This document shows, piece after piece, positions 16,600-24,307 of a DNA stretch of 64,000 nucleotides. Both the position numbers and the translations under genes were made by a program. Location of the stretch: the NCBI GenBank assembly GCA_900540855.1, contig UQHK01000004.1, positions 62,001-126,000 on the forward strand, read 5' to 3'. Under the pieces are notes generated by a model, which saw only the letters and a list, made by a program, of their open reading frames with translations, had not been told where the DNA came from and did no database searches. Position 1 is the first letter of the stretch. The number at the start of each line of letters is the position of its first letter. This stretch comes from an uncultured Collinsella sp. (GTDB lineage Bacteria > Actinomycetota > Coriobacteriia > Coriobacteriales > Coriobacteriaceae).

Positions 16600-17799
16600 A
16601 TGGCTTCATCCCCGAGCTACATACCGTATCTATGCGTGGCAGCGGCGGCCTTTATCACGACCTTCCTCACGGTGCCCCTGGTCAAGCGCTTGGCAATTAA
16701 GCTCGACGCCGTCGACTATCCTTCTAAGCGCCGCATCAACACCAAGCCCATCCCGCGTTTGGGCGGAACGGCGGTGTTTTTGGGCCTGGTCGTTGCCTGT
16801 ATTGTGCAAATCCTAGGCACCTGGTACCTGGGTTGGCCGCCCGTTTTGGTGCCCCACCCCCGTCTGCACATCAGCTACCCCATACTTGCGCTTTCTTTTA
16901 CCGTCATCTTTGCGACCGGCGCTATCGACGACGTCTTCCAGCTCAAGCCCAAGCAAAAGCTAGCCGGACAGGTCCTCGCCGCGCTTATCGCCTGTATCGG
17001 CGGCCTGCGGATCGGCGTCATCGTCAACCCGTTTGCCCCCGGCGAGATCATGCTCGGATGGCTCGCCTACCCCATCACCGTGATCTATCTGGTGGCATTC
17101 ACCAACATCATTAACCTCATCGACGGCCTCGACGGCTTGGCCACGGGCATCTGCGGCATCGCGTCGTTCACCATGTTTTCGATGGCCGTTCTCTCGGGCC
17201 GCATCGACGCCGCCGCGCTCTCCATTGCGCTCTTTGGCGCTTGCCTGGCCTTTTTGCGCTACAACTTCAACCCCGCAAGCATCTTCTTGGGCGACTCGGG
17301 GTCGTTGCTTCTGGGCTTTGCACTGGGCTCCATCTCGCTGCTCAACGTGAGCCGCACCGCCGCGCTCACCTCGCTTATCATCCCGCTCATCGTTGCCGGC
17401 GTGCCCATCATCGACACGTTTAGCGCCATCGTGCGCCGCAAGCGCGCCCACATTAGCATCGGGCAGGCCGACAAGGGCCACATCCACCACCGCCTGATCC
17501 AAGAGGGCTACAACCAAAAGCAGGCAGTGCTCCTCATCTACGCCTGGTGCATCATGCTTTCGGCCGGCGCCGCCGCGATTAACCAGGTCGAGGTGCCCAT
17601 GCGCGTGCTCATCTTTACCGTACTCGCCATTGGCTCGGCGGCCTTTGCCAAGCACCTGCACCTGTTTGAGCCCGTGCTGCGCCACCATTACAACAAGCGC
17701 ACGCACGAGGACGAGCTCGTCACCCCCGACGATCCCGCCTTTAAGCAGGAGGAGCAGGCGGCAGAAGAACGCAGGGAGGAGCGCCACCACAGGCGCTAG
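16600..17799 (+). CDS. Undecaprenyl-phosphate sugar-1-phosphate transferase (WecA/TagO type)
   Basis: An MraY/WecA-family membrane enzyme that moves a UDP-sugar phosphate (usually GlcNAc-1-P) onto undecaprenyl phosphate, starting cell-wall glycopolymer synthesis. The 399-residue product has about ten to eleven membrane segments, GAIDDVFQLKPKQKLAGQ (the conserved DD motif), FTNIINLIDGLDGLATG, and the cytoplasmic His motif HIHHRLIQEGYNQKQAV near residue 295. A charged, Glu-rich tail ends the protein. The start is uncertain: ATG at 16600 fits the family, but the ribosome site is weak (GGCGG at long spacing), and an ATG at 16528 or a start at 16480 would add residues without family resemblance. 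Confidence 0.9.
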   Translation: MASSPSYIPYLCVAAAAFITTFLTVPLVKRLAIKLDAVDYPSKRRINTKPIPRLGGTAVFLGLVVACIVQILGTWYLGWPPVLVPHPRLHISYPILALSFTVIFATGAIDDVFQLKPKQKLAGQVLAALIACIGGLRIGVIVNPFAPGEIMLGWLAYPITVIYLVAFTNIINLIDGLDGLATGICGIASFTMFSMAVLSGRIDAAALSIALFGACLAFLRYNFNPASIFLGDSGSLLLGFALGSISLLNVSRTAALTSLIIPLIVAGVPIIDTFSAIVRRKRAHISIGQADKGHIHHRLIQEGYNQKQAVLLIYAWCIMLSAGAAAINQVEVPMRVLIFTVLAIGSAAFAKHLHLFEPVLRHHYNKRTHEDELVTPDDPAFKQEEQAAEERREERHHRR

Positions 17800-17960
17800 G
17801 GTAAGCTGCCGAGGCTGCGCCCAGGCGCCGCCGGCCAAACGCGCAGCCACGCCGCGCCCATCGCACATGCCGCCGCTCTCCCGCCCCTCGCGTACTTACG
17901 CCCCGACCCTCCAATAAACGCGTTATCATCTTGACCCATGAACATACGTTAGGAGCAATC

Positions 17961-19010
17961 ATGCCAAACGAGAACAGCTACGAAGTCGCGCTGCAAAAGA
18001 GCAACGCCATTCGCGAGGGCCTGGCCAAAACGCCCGAGAAGTTCACCATGCTCACCGGCGACCGCCCCACCGGCCGTCTGCACCTGGGTCACTACTTCGG
18101 CACCCTCAAGGGCCGTGTTGAGCTGCAGAACATGGGCGCCAAGACCAACGTGCTCATCGCCGACTACCAAGTCATCACTGACCGCGATACGACCGAGCAC
18201 ATCCAGGACAACGTGTACAACATGGTCATGGACTACCTTGCCTGCGGCATCGACCCCGACAAGACCATGATCTACGCGCACTCCGCCGTACCCGCCGCAA
18301 ACCAGCTCATGCTGCCGTTCCTGTCGCTGGTCTCCGAGGCCGAGCTGGCGCGCAACCCCACGGTCAAGGCCGAGATGGAGGCCTCGGGCCACGAGCTCAC
18401 CGGCCTTCTGCTCACCTACCCGGTGCACCAGGCCTGCGACATCCTGTTCTGCAAGGGCAATGTGGTGCCCGTCGGTCGCGACCAGCTGCCGCACATCGAG
18501 CTCACCCGCACCATCGCCCGCCGCTTTAACAACCGTTACGGCAAGGTGTTCCCCGAGGTCGACGCGCTGCTGTCCGAGACCCCGCTGCTGCCCGGCCTGG
18601 ACGGGCGCAAGATGAGCAAGAGCTACGGCAACGCCATTAACATCTCGATGACCGCCGAGGAGACGGCCAAGCGCATCAAGAAGAGCCAGACCGACTCCGA
18701 GCGCATGATCACGTTCGATCCCGAGAATCGCCCCGGCGTGTCCGGCCTGCTTTCAACCGCCGCCATCTGCACCGGCCGTTCCGAGGTCGAGATTGCCGAG
18801 GAGATTGGCATGGGCGGCTCCGGCCAGCTCAAGAAGTACGTGACCGAGGCCGTCAACGAGTACTTCGCGCCGATCCGCGAGCGTCGTCAGCGCTATGAGA
18901 ACGATCTGGACTATGTGAAGGACGTGCTGCACGAGGGCAACCGTCGCGCCAACGAGATTGCCGAGCAGACCCTGGCCGAGGTTCAGGACGCCATGGGCAT
19001 GGTGTACTAG
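17961..19010 (+). CDS. trpS: Tryptophanyl-tRNA synthetase
   Basis: A class I synthetase that charges tRNA-Trp. The 349-residue product has the HIGH-type motif in DRPTGRLHLGHYFGTL near residue 30 and the KMSKS loop in GRKMSKSYGNAI near residue 215. The length is usual. The start at 17961 (MPNENSYEV) is supported by TAGGAG just upstream; an in-frame ATG ten codons earlier has no ribosome site. Two hairpins follow the stop. Confidence 0.96.
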   Translation: MPNENSYEVALQKSNAIREGLAKTPEKFTMLTGDRPTGRLHLGHYFGTLKGRVELQNMGAKTNVLIADYQVITDRDTTEHIQDNVYNMVMDYLACGIDPDKTMIYAHSAVPAANQLMLPFLSLVSEAELARNPTVKAEMEASGHELTGLLLTYPVHQACDILFCKGNVVPVGRDQLPHIELTRTIARRFNNRYGKVFPEVDALLSETPLLPGLDGRKMSKSYGNAINISMTAEETAKRIKKSQTDSERMITFDPENRPGVSGLLSTAAICTGRSEVEIAEEIGMGGSGQLKKYVTEAVNEYFAPIRERRQRYENDLDYVKDVLHEGNRRANEIAEQTLAEVQDAMGMVY

Positions 19011-19037
19011 GCAAAGCGCCTTCGCACAACATAGACG

Positions 19038-19104
19038 GTGAGGCTGAATCCTCACCGAAACAGGAACAGGCCCGCTGGCAGATAGTTGCCAGCGGGCCTG
19101 TTCC
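19038..19104 (+). terminator. Double hairpin after trpS
   Basis: A small hairpin GGTGAGG-CTGAAT-CCTCACC (19038-19057) is followed by a perfect 18-bp stem (19063-19080 with 19087-19104, GGAACAGGCCCGCTGGCA, six-base loop). Neither has a long T run, so Rho-dependent or structure-only termination, or transcript protection, is possible. Confidence 0.6.
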
Positions 19105-19284
19105 CGAAGTACACCGTTGAATCGCACAGAGGGGAGGAATGCGAATCAAACTCAACAGGGCAGGCTTTTTCATCGCCTATTGCCTGCTCCGTTGCTGAAA
19201 ACAATATAGTTCACCGTGGTTTACTTTGCTGCGACAAACCGCGCCGCCATACCTTCTCCATAAGTTAACCTCGGTAAACCTGCC

Positions 19285-19324
19285 AAAACCACCACAAAGG
19301 GGATAGGCACCTTTGTGGTGGTTT
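19285..19324. repeat. Palindromic repeat R1, copy 3
   Basis: AAAACCACCACAAAGG, core GGATAGGCA, then the inverted arm. It sits at the 3' end of the MGMT gene. The core has one change (GATAGG for GACAGG). Confidence 0.9.
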
Positions 19325-19341
19325 AAGCCACGGCAGAGCCG

Positions 19342-19662
19342 CTAGAGCCCTGCAGGCCAGCGACAGGCGGCCAAGTCGACGTGCATGTCGTCCTTAAACG
19401 CCACACCCTCCCCTAGCAAAAGCTCACGTTGAGCATCGGGACCGCCAAAAGCAAAACCATCGCATATGCGGCCATCGGCAAACACCACGCGGTGACAGGG
19501 AATCTCGCCGGGGCGCGGATTGCCATGCAGGGCATACCCCACGTACCGCGCACTTCGTGGACGTCCAGCAAGCAGCGCCACCTGACCATACGTGGCGACC
19601 ATCCCCTCGGGAATCTGCTCGACCACCTCGTACACCCGCTCAAAAAAGCCCTCAGACGCCAT
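19342..19662 (-). CDS. MGMT-family DNA-binding protein (alkyltransferase-like)
   Basis: A 106-residue protein with only the C-terminal DNA-binding domain of O6-methylguanine-DNA methyltransferases: the helix-turn-helix stretch EGMVATYGQVALLAGRPRSARYVGYAL with the Arg finger, then the active-site motif IPCHRVV. The cysteine is present, unlike classic alkyltransferase-like proteins that have Trp there, so transferase activity is possible. ATG at 19662 is preceded by GGGAG. R1 copies lie on both sides, which suggests a single-gene transcript. Confidence 0.85.
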   Translation of the reverse strand: MASEGFFERVYEVVEQIPEGMVATYGQVALLAGRPRSARYVGYALHGNPRPGEIPCHRVVFADGRICDGFAFGGPDAQRELLLGEGVAFKDDMHVDLAACRWPAGL

Positions 19663-19691
19663 TGCTCGCTCCCTTCCACCCGGAATAGCAT

Positions 19692-19730
19692 AAACCACCA
19701 CAAAGGTGCCTGTCCCCTTTGTGGTGGTTT
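19692..19730. repeat. Palindromic repeat R1, copy 4 (inverted orientation)
   Basis: AAACCACCACAAAGG, core TGCCTGTCC, then CCTTTGTGGTGGTTTT. The core is the reverse complement of copies 1-3, so the element has been placed in the other orientation. It lies 12 bases from the DegV stop codon. Confidence 0.92.
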
Positions 19731-19741
19731 TGGCAGGTGGG

Positions 19742-20596
19742 CTAGTTAACGGGCTGGAAGAAGGCTACGGCTACGGCGCCGGGGCCTACATGGGTGCCGA
19801 TGGTGGCGCCGATGGTGTGAACGGGCAGTTCGCCCTCGGTGTGGCCAGCCCACAGTGCCGCGCTGTCCTCGATATACTTCTTGAGCACCGCATCCGAAAG
19901 GCCCGTATAGCCGAGCGCCAGCGGCATGGAAAAGTCGATGCCGCCCGCCTTTTCGACCTTCTGGTTGAGCAGGTTACGTCCGTTCTTGGAACCGCGCGCC
20001 TTGCCCAGCTGCACGATCAGACCGTCCTCGGCAGCCACCACGGGCTTTACGTTGAGCAGCGTACCCACGGCACCGGCCGCAGCAGACAGGCGACCGCCGC
20101 GCACCAGGTACTCCAGCGTCTCGAGCAGGCCGATGACGACCACGCGGTCGCGCACGGCCTCGACAGCCGCCGCAACCTGAGCCGCGCCCTGGCCCTCGTC
20201 CACCAGGCGCAGCGCATACTCGACCAGCACGCGCTCGCCCAAGGTCACGTTATTGCTGTCCACGACGAACATGTCGCCGCCCGGCGCCTCGGCAAGTGCC
20301 GTACGAGCACTCTGGTTGGTGCCCGAGAGCTTGGCGCCCACGGTAATAATCACGGCCTCATCGCCGGCCTCACGCGCTTCGGCAATCGCCTGCGAAAAGG
20401 CGTACGGGTTGACCTGACCGGTCTTGGGCAGTTCATCGCGCTCCACAAGCATCTCGTAAAAGCGCTGGTGATCGATGTCGACGCCATCCATATACACATC
20501 GGTGCCAAAGGTGACGGACAGCGGCAGAACACGCAGAGCGGGGTGCTCCGCCGGCGACATATCGCTTGCGGAATCGGTAATAATGCGGACGGACAT
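19742..20596 (-). CDS. DegV-family fatty-acid-binding protein
   Basis: DegV (FakB-like) proteins bind a fatty acid and present it to the FakA kinase for phospholipid synthesis. The 284-residue product starts MSVRIITDSASDMSP (the family's TDSxSD signature), has the two-domain arrangement with KTGQVNPYAFSQAI (the TSQPS-like motif is changed to TGQVNP) near residue 75, and GAGAVAVAFFQPVN at the end. AAAGGA lies before the ATG at 20596. The gene is probably transcribed alone; a divergent or upstream partner fakA is not in the window. Confidence 0.88.
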   Translation of the reverse strand: MSVRIITDSASDMSPAEHPALRVLPLSVTFGTDVYMDGVDIDHQRFYEMLVERDELPKTGQVNPYAFSQAIAEAREAGDEAVIITVGAKLSGTNQSARTALAEAPGGDMFVVDSNNVTLGERVLVEYALRLVDEGQGAAQVAAAVEAVRDRVVVIGLLETLEYLVRGGRLSAAAGAVGTLLNVKPVVAAEDGLIVQLGKARGSKNGRNLLNQKVEKAGGIDFSMPLALGYTGLSDAVLKKYIEDSAALWAGHTEGELPVHTIGATIGTHVGPGAVAVAFFQPVN

Positions 20597-20715
20597 AACG
20601 AATCCTTTCTTGCGCAGGTCTCGCGCAGGGAATTTTGACAGCAATGTCCCGGCACGGCGTACGCGCTCAAACGGGACGATGCAGTTCTTGGCTGAAAGCT
20701 AGCGCCAGCGCGGCT

Positions 20716-21165
20716 CTAGATCTCGCGCAGGGTGTTGAGGATCGTGCGCAGCGATGCATACATCTGCTCGCGCTGCTCCACGCCCATGGCCTTGCCGGTG
20801 GTATCGAGCACCTCGCGAATGATGCGATCGGCCTCGCTCATGCTCTCGCCGCCCAGGGCAGTCAGGCGCACCGGAGCACGATACTTGACGGCCGCATCAC
20901 CCGAGTCGTCAACCTCGACGTAGCCGCCCTCCTCCAGATGTGCCAGTGTGCGCGAAACGGCGGCACGGGTAACGCCGGCCATGCGGGCGAGGTCGGCGCC
21001 AGTCAGGCCGTCCTTGCTGCGCTCAAGATAGTACAGGCACATAACGTCGGAGCCCTTGAGGCCCAGCCTTGCGCCTTCGGACGTCTTGATACGCTGAATC
21101 TCCTTGTAGAGGCCGCTGATCAGTCCGACAAAGTCCTCAAAACGTGTCTCGTCGTTCTGCTGCAT
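20716..21165 (-). CDS. MarR-family transcriptional regulator
   Basis: A 149-residue winged helix-turn-helix regulator. The recognition region is LTGADLARMAGVTRAAVSRTLAHLEEGGYVEVDD (wHTH at about residues 54-88) and helices at both ends would form the dimer interface. MarR proteins repress nearby genes until a small ligand binds. The gene lies upstream of the DegV gene on the same strand with a gap of about 120 bases, so control of lipid metabolism is a reasonable guess and no more. Confidence 0.88.
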   Translation of the reverse strand: MQQNDETRFEDFVGLISGLYKEIQRIKTSEGARLGLKGSDVMCLYYLERSKDGLTGADLARMAGVTRAAVSRTLAHLEEGGYVEVDDSGDAAVKYRAPVRLTALGGESMSEADRIIREVLDTTGKAMGVEQREQMYASLRTILNTLREI

Positions 21166-21267
21166 GGTGACGACCGCCTTTCGCTTACATGATGCTAACG
21201 GGTAAACATCTTAGCCGCACAAGGCAACACCCGTACCCAAATATCCCATTTGTTAACCCATCAACAT

Positions 21268-21308
21268 AAAAACCACCACAAAGGGGACAGGCACCTTTGT
21301 GGTGGTTT
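21268..21308. repeat. Palindromic repeat R1, copy 5
   Basis: AAAAACCACCACAAAGG, core GGACAGGCA and inverted arm, between the MarR and B3/4 genes. Confidence 0.92.
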
Positions 21309-21337
21309 GGGGCATCGAGTTTGATCCGCAGACTTCG

Positions 21338-22057
21338 CTACAGCCCCACGCAAGGATTGTCGCGGGTCACAAGCGTTTTAACGACAACCGTCGCTCCCAG
21401 ATAGCGCTCGAGCAGCTCGGCTAAGCGATCGATCGCGGCCTGGCAATCCCCCATCCGCTCGGGCTCCACGCACTCAATCGCCAGGAAAGCATCGGCCGAA
21501 TCATCGGACAACGCCGTTCGAACGCCATCGCGCCAGTTCCAGCAGCGGCATACGGCGCCCGCATCATCGATGTAGGCGAGCTCGCCGGGCAGCGTCGGGT
21601 CATCTGTCTCCTCGCCAAGCGGCAGAAATGAATCGCCACCGTCGGTCACCTTCAGGCAAAGGTCTCCCTCAATCGCGTGCAAATCCTCGCCGCCTACGGG
21701 CAGCGCGTAGGACAGCGACACCGTGTTGTAGATGTCCACCGCGGGCGTAATGTGGCCCACCGGCTTTCCTTTGAGCACGCGCTTGAGCAGGTTCTCAATT
21801 GAGCAACGCGCGCCCTTCTTGGTCTTGAATAGGCGATATGCCTCGCGCCATGCCTTAACCGGCGCATTCTCGCTGATGGTATCACTCGTCAGGTGACGCT
21901 CCGCATCGATATTGGCGCGGTCGAGCAACGCGGCAATCGCATCAACGTCCTCTTGAGGAATCTGAGCCGCGGGCTTCATGCCCTTTACGACCACAACACC
22001 GACAGCCGCCTGCGGAAATAGCTCCCAAAACGAATCCTCGGCAACGAAACTCTTCAT
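21338..22057 (-). CDS. B3/4-domain protein (tRNA-editing-like)
   Basis: A 239-residue stand-alone B3/4 domain, the fold that forms the editing site in the beta subunit of phenylalanyl-tRNA synthetase. Visible features are VKAWREAYRLFKTKKGARCSIENLLKRV, then the TPAVDIYNTVSLSYALPVGGEDLHAIEGDL stretch that is typical of this family. Free-standing members may clear mischarged tRNA or bind free amino acids; the role is not established. GGGAG precedes the ATG at 22057. A promoter and a long terminator-like hairpin lie upstream. Confidence 0.85.
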   Translation of the reverse strand: MKSFVAEDSFWELFPQAAVGVVVVKGMKPAAQIPQEDVDAIAALLDRANIDAERHLTSDTISENAPVKAWREAYRLFKTKKGARCSIENLLKRVLKGKPVGHITPAVDIYNTVSLSYALPVGGEDLHAIEGDLCLKVTDGGDSFLPLGEETDDPTLPGELAYIDDAGAVCRCWNWRDGVRTALSDDSADAFLAIECVEPERMGDCQAAIDRLAELLERYLGATVVVKTLVTRDNPCVGL

Positions 22058-22102
22058 GTGCTCTCCCTTCATAGCATGCGCCCGAGCCCGGGTGCCTAAA
22101 CA

Positions 22103-22160
22103 AAAAGCGCCCTTACGACGGCCACCTTCAAAGTCCTACGGTGCCGCCACAAGAGCGCTT
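22103..22160 (-). promoter_or_regulatory. Long hairpin with T tail ahead of the B3/4 gene (attenuator or terminator)
   Basis: Read on the minus strand, AAGCGCTCTTGTGGCGGC pairs along its length with the stretch GCCGTCGTAAGGGCGCTT (G-U pairs included), with ACC/GGT closing the loop, and TTTTTGTTT follows. About 45 bases then separate it from the B3/4 ATG. A promoter with -35 TTGCTT, 17-base spacer and -10 TACAAT lies just upstream (about 22203-22231). The layout is that of a transcription attenuator, or of a terminator for a small RNA. Confidence 0.55.
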
Positions 22161-22228
22161 ACGCTGCCCCCATCCGGAGAAGGGGGCGATATGTCAGGCG
22201 TATTGTAACCCGAGTCATTCGCCCAAGC

Positions 22229-22265
22229 AAAACCGCCACAAAGGTGCCTGTCCCCTTTGTGGCGG
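22229..22265. repeat. Palindromic repeat R1, copy 6
   Basis: AAAACCGCCACAAAGG, core TGCCTGTCC, then CCTTTGTGGCGG. This copy has the paired CCGCC/GGCGG stem change seen in copy 2, and the inverted core seen in copy 4. It lies 20 bases past the pckA stop. Confidence 0.9.
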
Positions 22266-22284
22266 ATATGGACTCGCGGCGACG

Positions 22285-23955
22285 CTAGTGTCGGAGTCCC
22301 AGCAGGCCGCGGCCGCGATGACGGGCGTCGGCGTGCACCTGAGCGTGCGGACCGGCGGCCTTCACGGACTCGGGCAGGTGCGAGTACTTCTTCTCGAAGT
22401 TCTCCTCGAACATGACGGCCAGGTTGTGCGCGGCCTCGTCGTAGCGAGCGGTGCTCTGCCAGTACTGGCGCGGCACCAGGATGCCGTCGGGTACACCGTG
22501 GCACGTGGCGGGAATGTCGACGTTAAAGATATCGTCGTGGACGAATTCGCTGTCCTCGATGGTGCCGTCGAGGGCGCGCGCGACTAGGGCGCGCGTGTAG
22601 GCCAGCTCAATGCGATGGCCCACGCCGTAGCCGCCGCCGATCCAGCCGGTGTTGACCAGATAGACGCGGGTGCGACCGTCGGCGATGCGCTCGCCGAGCA
22701 TCTTAGCGTAGACCATGGGGTCGAGTGGCATAAACGGCTCGCCAAACAGCGAAGAGAACGTGGGCGTGGGCTCGGTGACGCCGACCTCGGTGCCGGGGAT
22801 CTTGGCCGTAAAGCCCGTCACAAAGTGATACATGGCGGCGTCGGCCGTCAGGCGCGAGATGGGCGGCAGCACGCCAAAGGCATCGCAGGTCAGGAAGAGC
22901 ACGACGCTTGGAGTGGTGCCCATGCCCTTGGTCCACGCGTTGGGGATATGCTCGACGGGGTAGGCCACGCGCGTGTTGTGCGTGATCGAGACGTCGTCGT
23001 AGTTGGGCTTGCGGTTCTCGTCGAGCACCACGTTTTCGCAGATGGCACCAAAGCGGACGGCGTTGAAGATCTCGGGCTCGTGGAACGCGTCCAGGCCCTC
23101 GCATTTGGCGTAGCAGCCACCCTCGATGTTGAAGATGCCCATGTCGGACCAACCGTGTTCGTCGTCGCCGATCAGCAGGCGCGTGGGGTTGGCCGAAAGC
23201 GTGGTCTTGCCGGTGCCCGACAGGCCAAAGAACACCGCGGTCTCGTGCGTGACGGGATCCATACTGGCCGAGCAATGCATGGGCAGCACGTCGTCCTCGA
23301 CGGGCAGCAGGTAATTCATGACGCTGAAGATGGACTTTTTGATCTCGCCGGAGTAGCCGGTACCCGCGACCAAAATCACGCGCTCCTGGAAGTTGATGAC
23401 CACGGCGGCGCTGGAGTTGAGGCCCTTGATGGCGGGATCGCACTGGTAGCCCGGCGCGGCGAGCACACAGAAGTCCGGCTCGCCGGTGCGCGCGATTTCG
23501 CGGGCAAGCGGGCGGGCGAGCATCTGCTTAATGAAGAGTGCCTGGCTGGCGCGCTCGCAGGCGACGAGCAGTCGGCGCGTGTGGTTGCGGTCGGCGCCGG
23601 CCATGCCGCGGGTGACGAACACGTCGCGCTCGTTGAGGTAGTCGACGATGCCGGCCTTGATGGTCTCGTAGCTCTCGATCGAAAGCGGTCGGTTGACGGC
23701 GCCCCAGGCGATCTTGTCGTGCACGTCGGGCGTGTCAACGATAAAGCGGTCATTGGGGGAACGACCGGTGCGCTCCCCCGTCTCGATCACCAGCGCGCCG
23801 TTGGATGCCATGCGGCCTTCTTCGCGGCGGATAGCGTGCTCGACGAGCTCCGCGGCGGGTAGATCGACCAGCAGACGGGGCTGATTCTCGGCGGGATCTT
23901 CGACCAGCGTAATACCAAAGTTGGACAAAACATCTGCAGGGGTAACACCAGGCAT
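22285..23955 (-). CDS. pckA: Phosphoenolpyruvate carboxykinase (ATP)
   Basis: Interconverts oxaloacetate and ATP with phosphoenolpyruvate, ADP and CO2. In gut anaerobes it often runs toward oxaloacetate. The 556-residue product has the ATP-type signature: the kinase-1a loop GLSGTGKTTLSANP near residue 245, the substrate loops EGGCYAKCEGLDAFHEPEIFNAVRFG, and GTGYSGEIKKSIFSVMNYLLP. AAAGGAGG lies just before the ATG at 23955, overriding an open frame that extends 38 codons further. The last 20 residues (HAQVHADARHRGRGLLGLRH) are unlike the usual C terminus and may be a divergent tail. Confidence 0.95.
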   Translation of the reverse strand: MPGVTPADVLSNFGITLVEDPAENQPRLLVDLPAAELVEHAIRREEGRMASNGALVIETGERTGRSPNDRFIVDTPDVHDKIAWGAVNRPLSIESYETIKAGIVDYLNERDVFVTRGMAGADRNHTRRLLVACERASQALFIKQMLARPLAREIARTGEPDFCVLAAPGYQCDPAIKGLNSSAAVVINFQERVILVAGTGYSGEIKKSIFSVMNYLLPVEDDVLPMHCSASMDPVTHETAVFFGLSGTGKTTLSANPTRLLIGDDEHGWSDMGIFNIEGGCYAKCEGLDAFHEPEIFNAVRFGAICENVVLDENRKPNYDDVSITHNTRVAYPVEHIPNAWTKGMGTTPSVVLFLTCDAFGVLPPISRLTADAAMYHFVTGFTAKIPGTEVGVTEPTPTFSSLFGEPFMPLDPMVYAKMLGERIADGRTRVYLVNTGWIGGGYGVGHRIELAYTRALVARALDGTIEDSEFVHDDIFNVDIPATCHGVPDGILVPRQYWQSTARYDEAAHNLAVMFEENFEKKYSHLPESVKAAGPHAQVHADARHRGRGLLGLRH

Positions 23956-24112
23956 GGGGCCTCCTTTAAAAACGCGACACGAGGACACGACGCGCACTTT
24001 ACTCACGTAAAGCCCGTTGTACCCGATATGCAAAAACGTTTTTGCGGCAACGGCGAAGCGCCCGCCCAACGGTCAAAAATCGCACGCAAGCGGCCTAGTC
24101 GTTAGGGACACT

Positions 24113-24248
24113 CTTGAACAGGCAACAACCAAGGAGCGACCCCGGATGCCGGCACTTAGGGACGTTCCTAAAGTGCCGGCACATAAGGAACGTCCCCGAG
24201 TGCCGGCTACTGAATGGCGCCGCCGAAATTATCGAACAACCTGTTCAA
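24113..24248. repeat. Nested inverted repeats with GTGCCGGCAC / GGGACGTTCC motifs
   Basis: The core is a perfect hairpin (24147-24181): TGCCGGCACTT, AGGGACGTTCCTA, AAGTGCCGGCA. A further partial copy (ACGTCCCCGAGTGCCGGC) follows directly. The block is bracketed by TTGAACAGG (24113-24121) and CCTGTTCAA (about 24239-24248). A half-copy of the same motifs occurs at about 11300-11350. Confidence 0.7.
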
Positions 24249-24307
24249 AAACACGAACGAACACCGTCGCGTCTATACTAGAGCGCAGCAATAGAAAGGA
24301 CTCCGCT

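Noticed and set aside
22103..22231. T-box riboswitch upstream of the B3/4 gene.
   Set aside because: The leader is too short and lacks the conserved T-box bulge sequence and a specifier stem that I can recognise.
7712..22265. R1 palindromes considered as CRISPR repeats.
   Set aside because: Copies are dispersed singly over kilobases, without regular spacers, and no cas gene is present.
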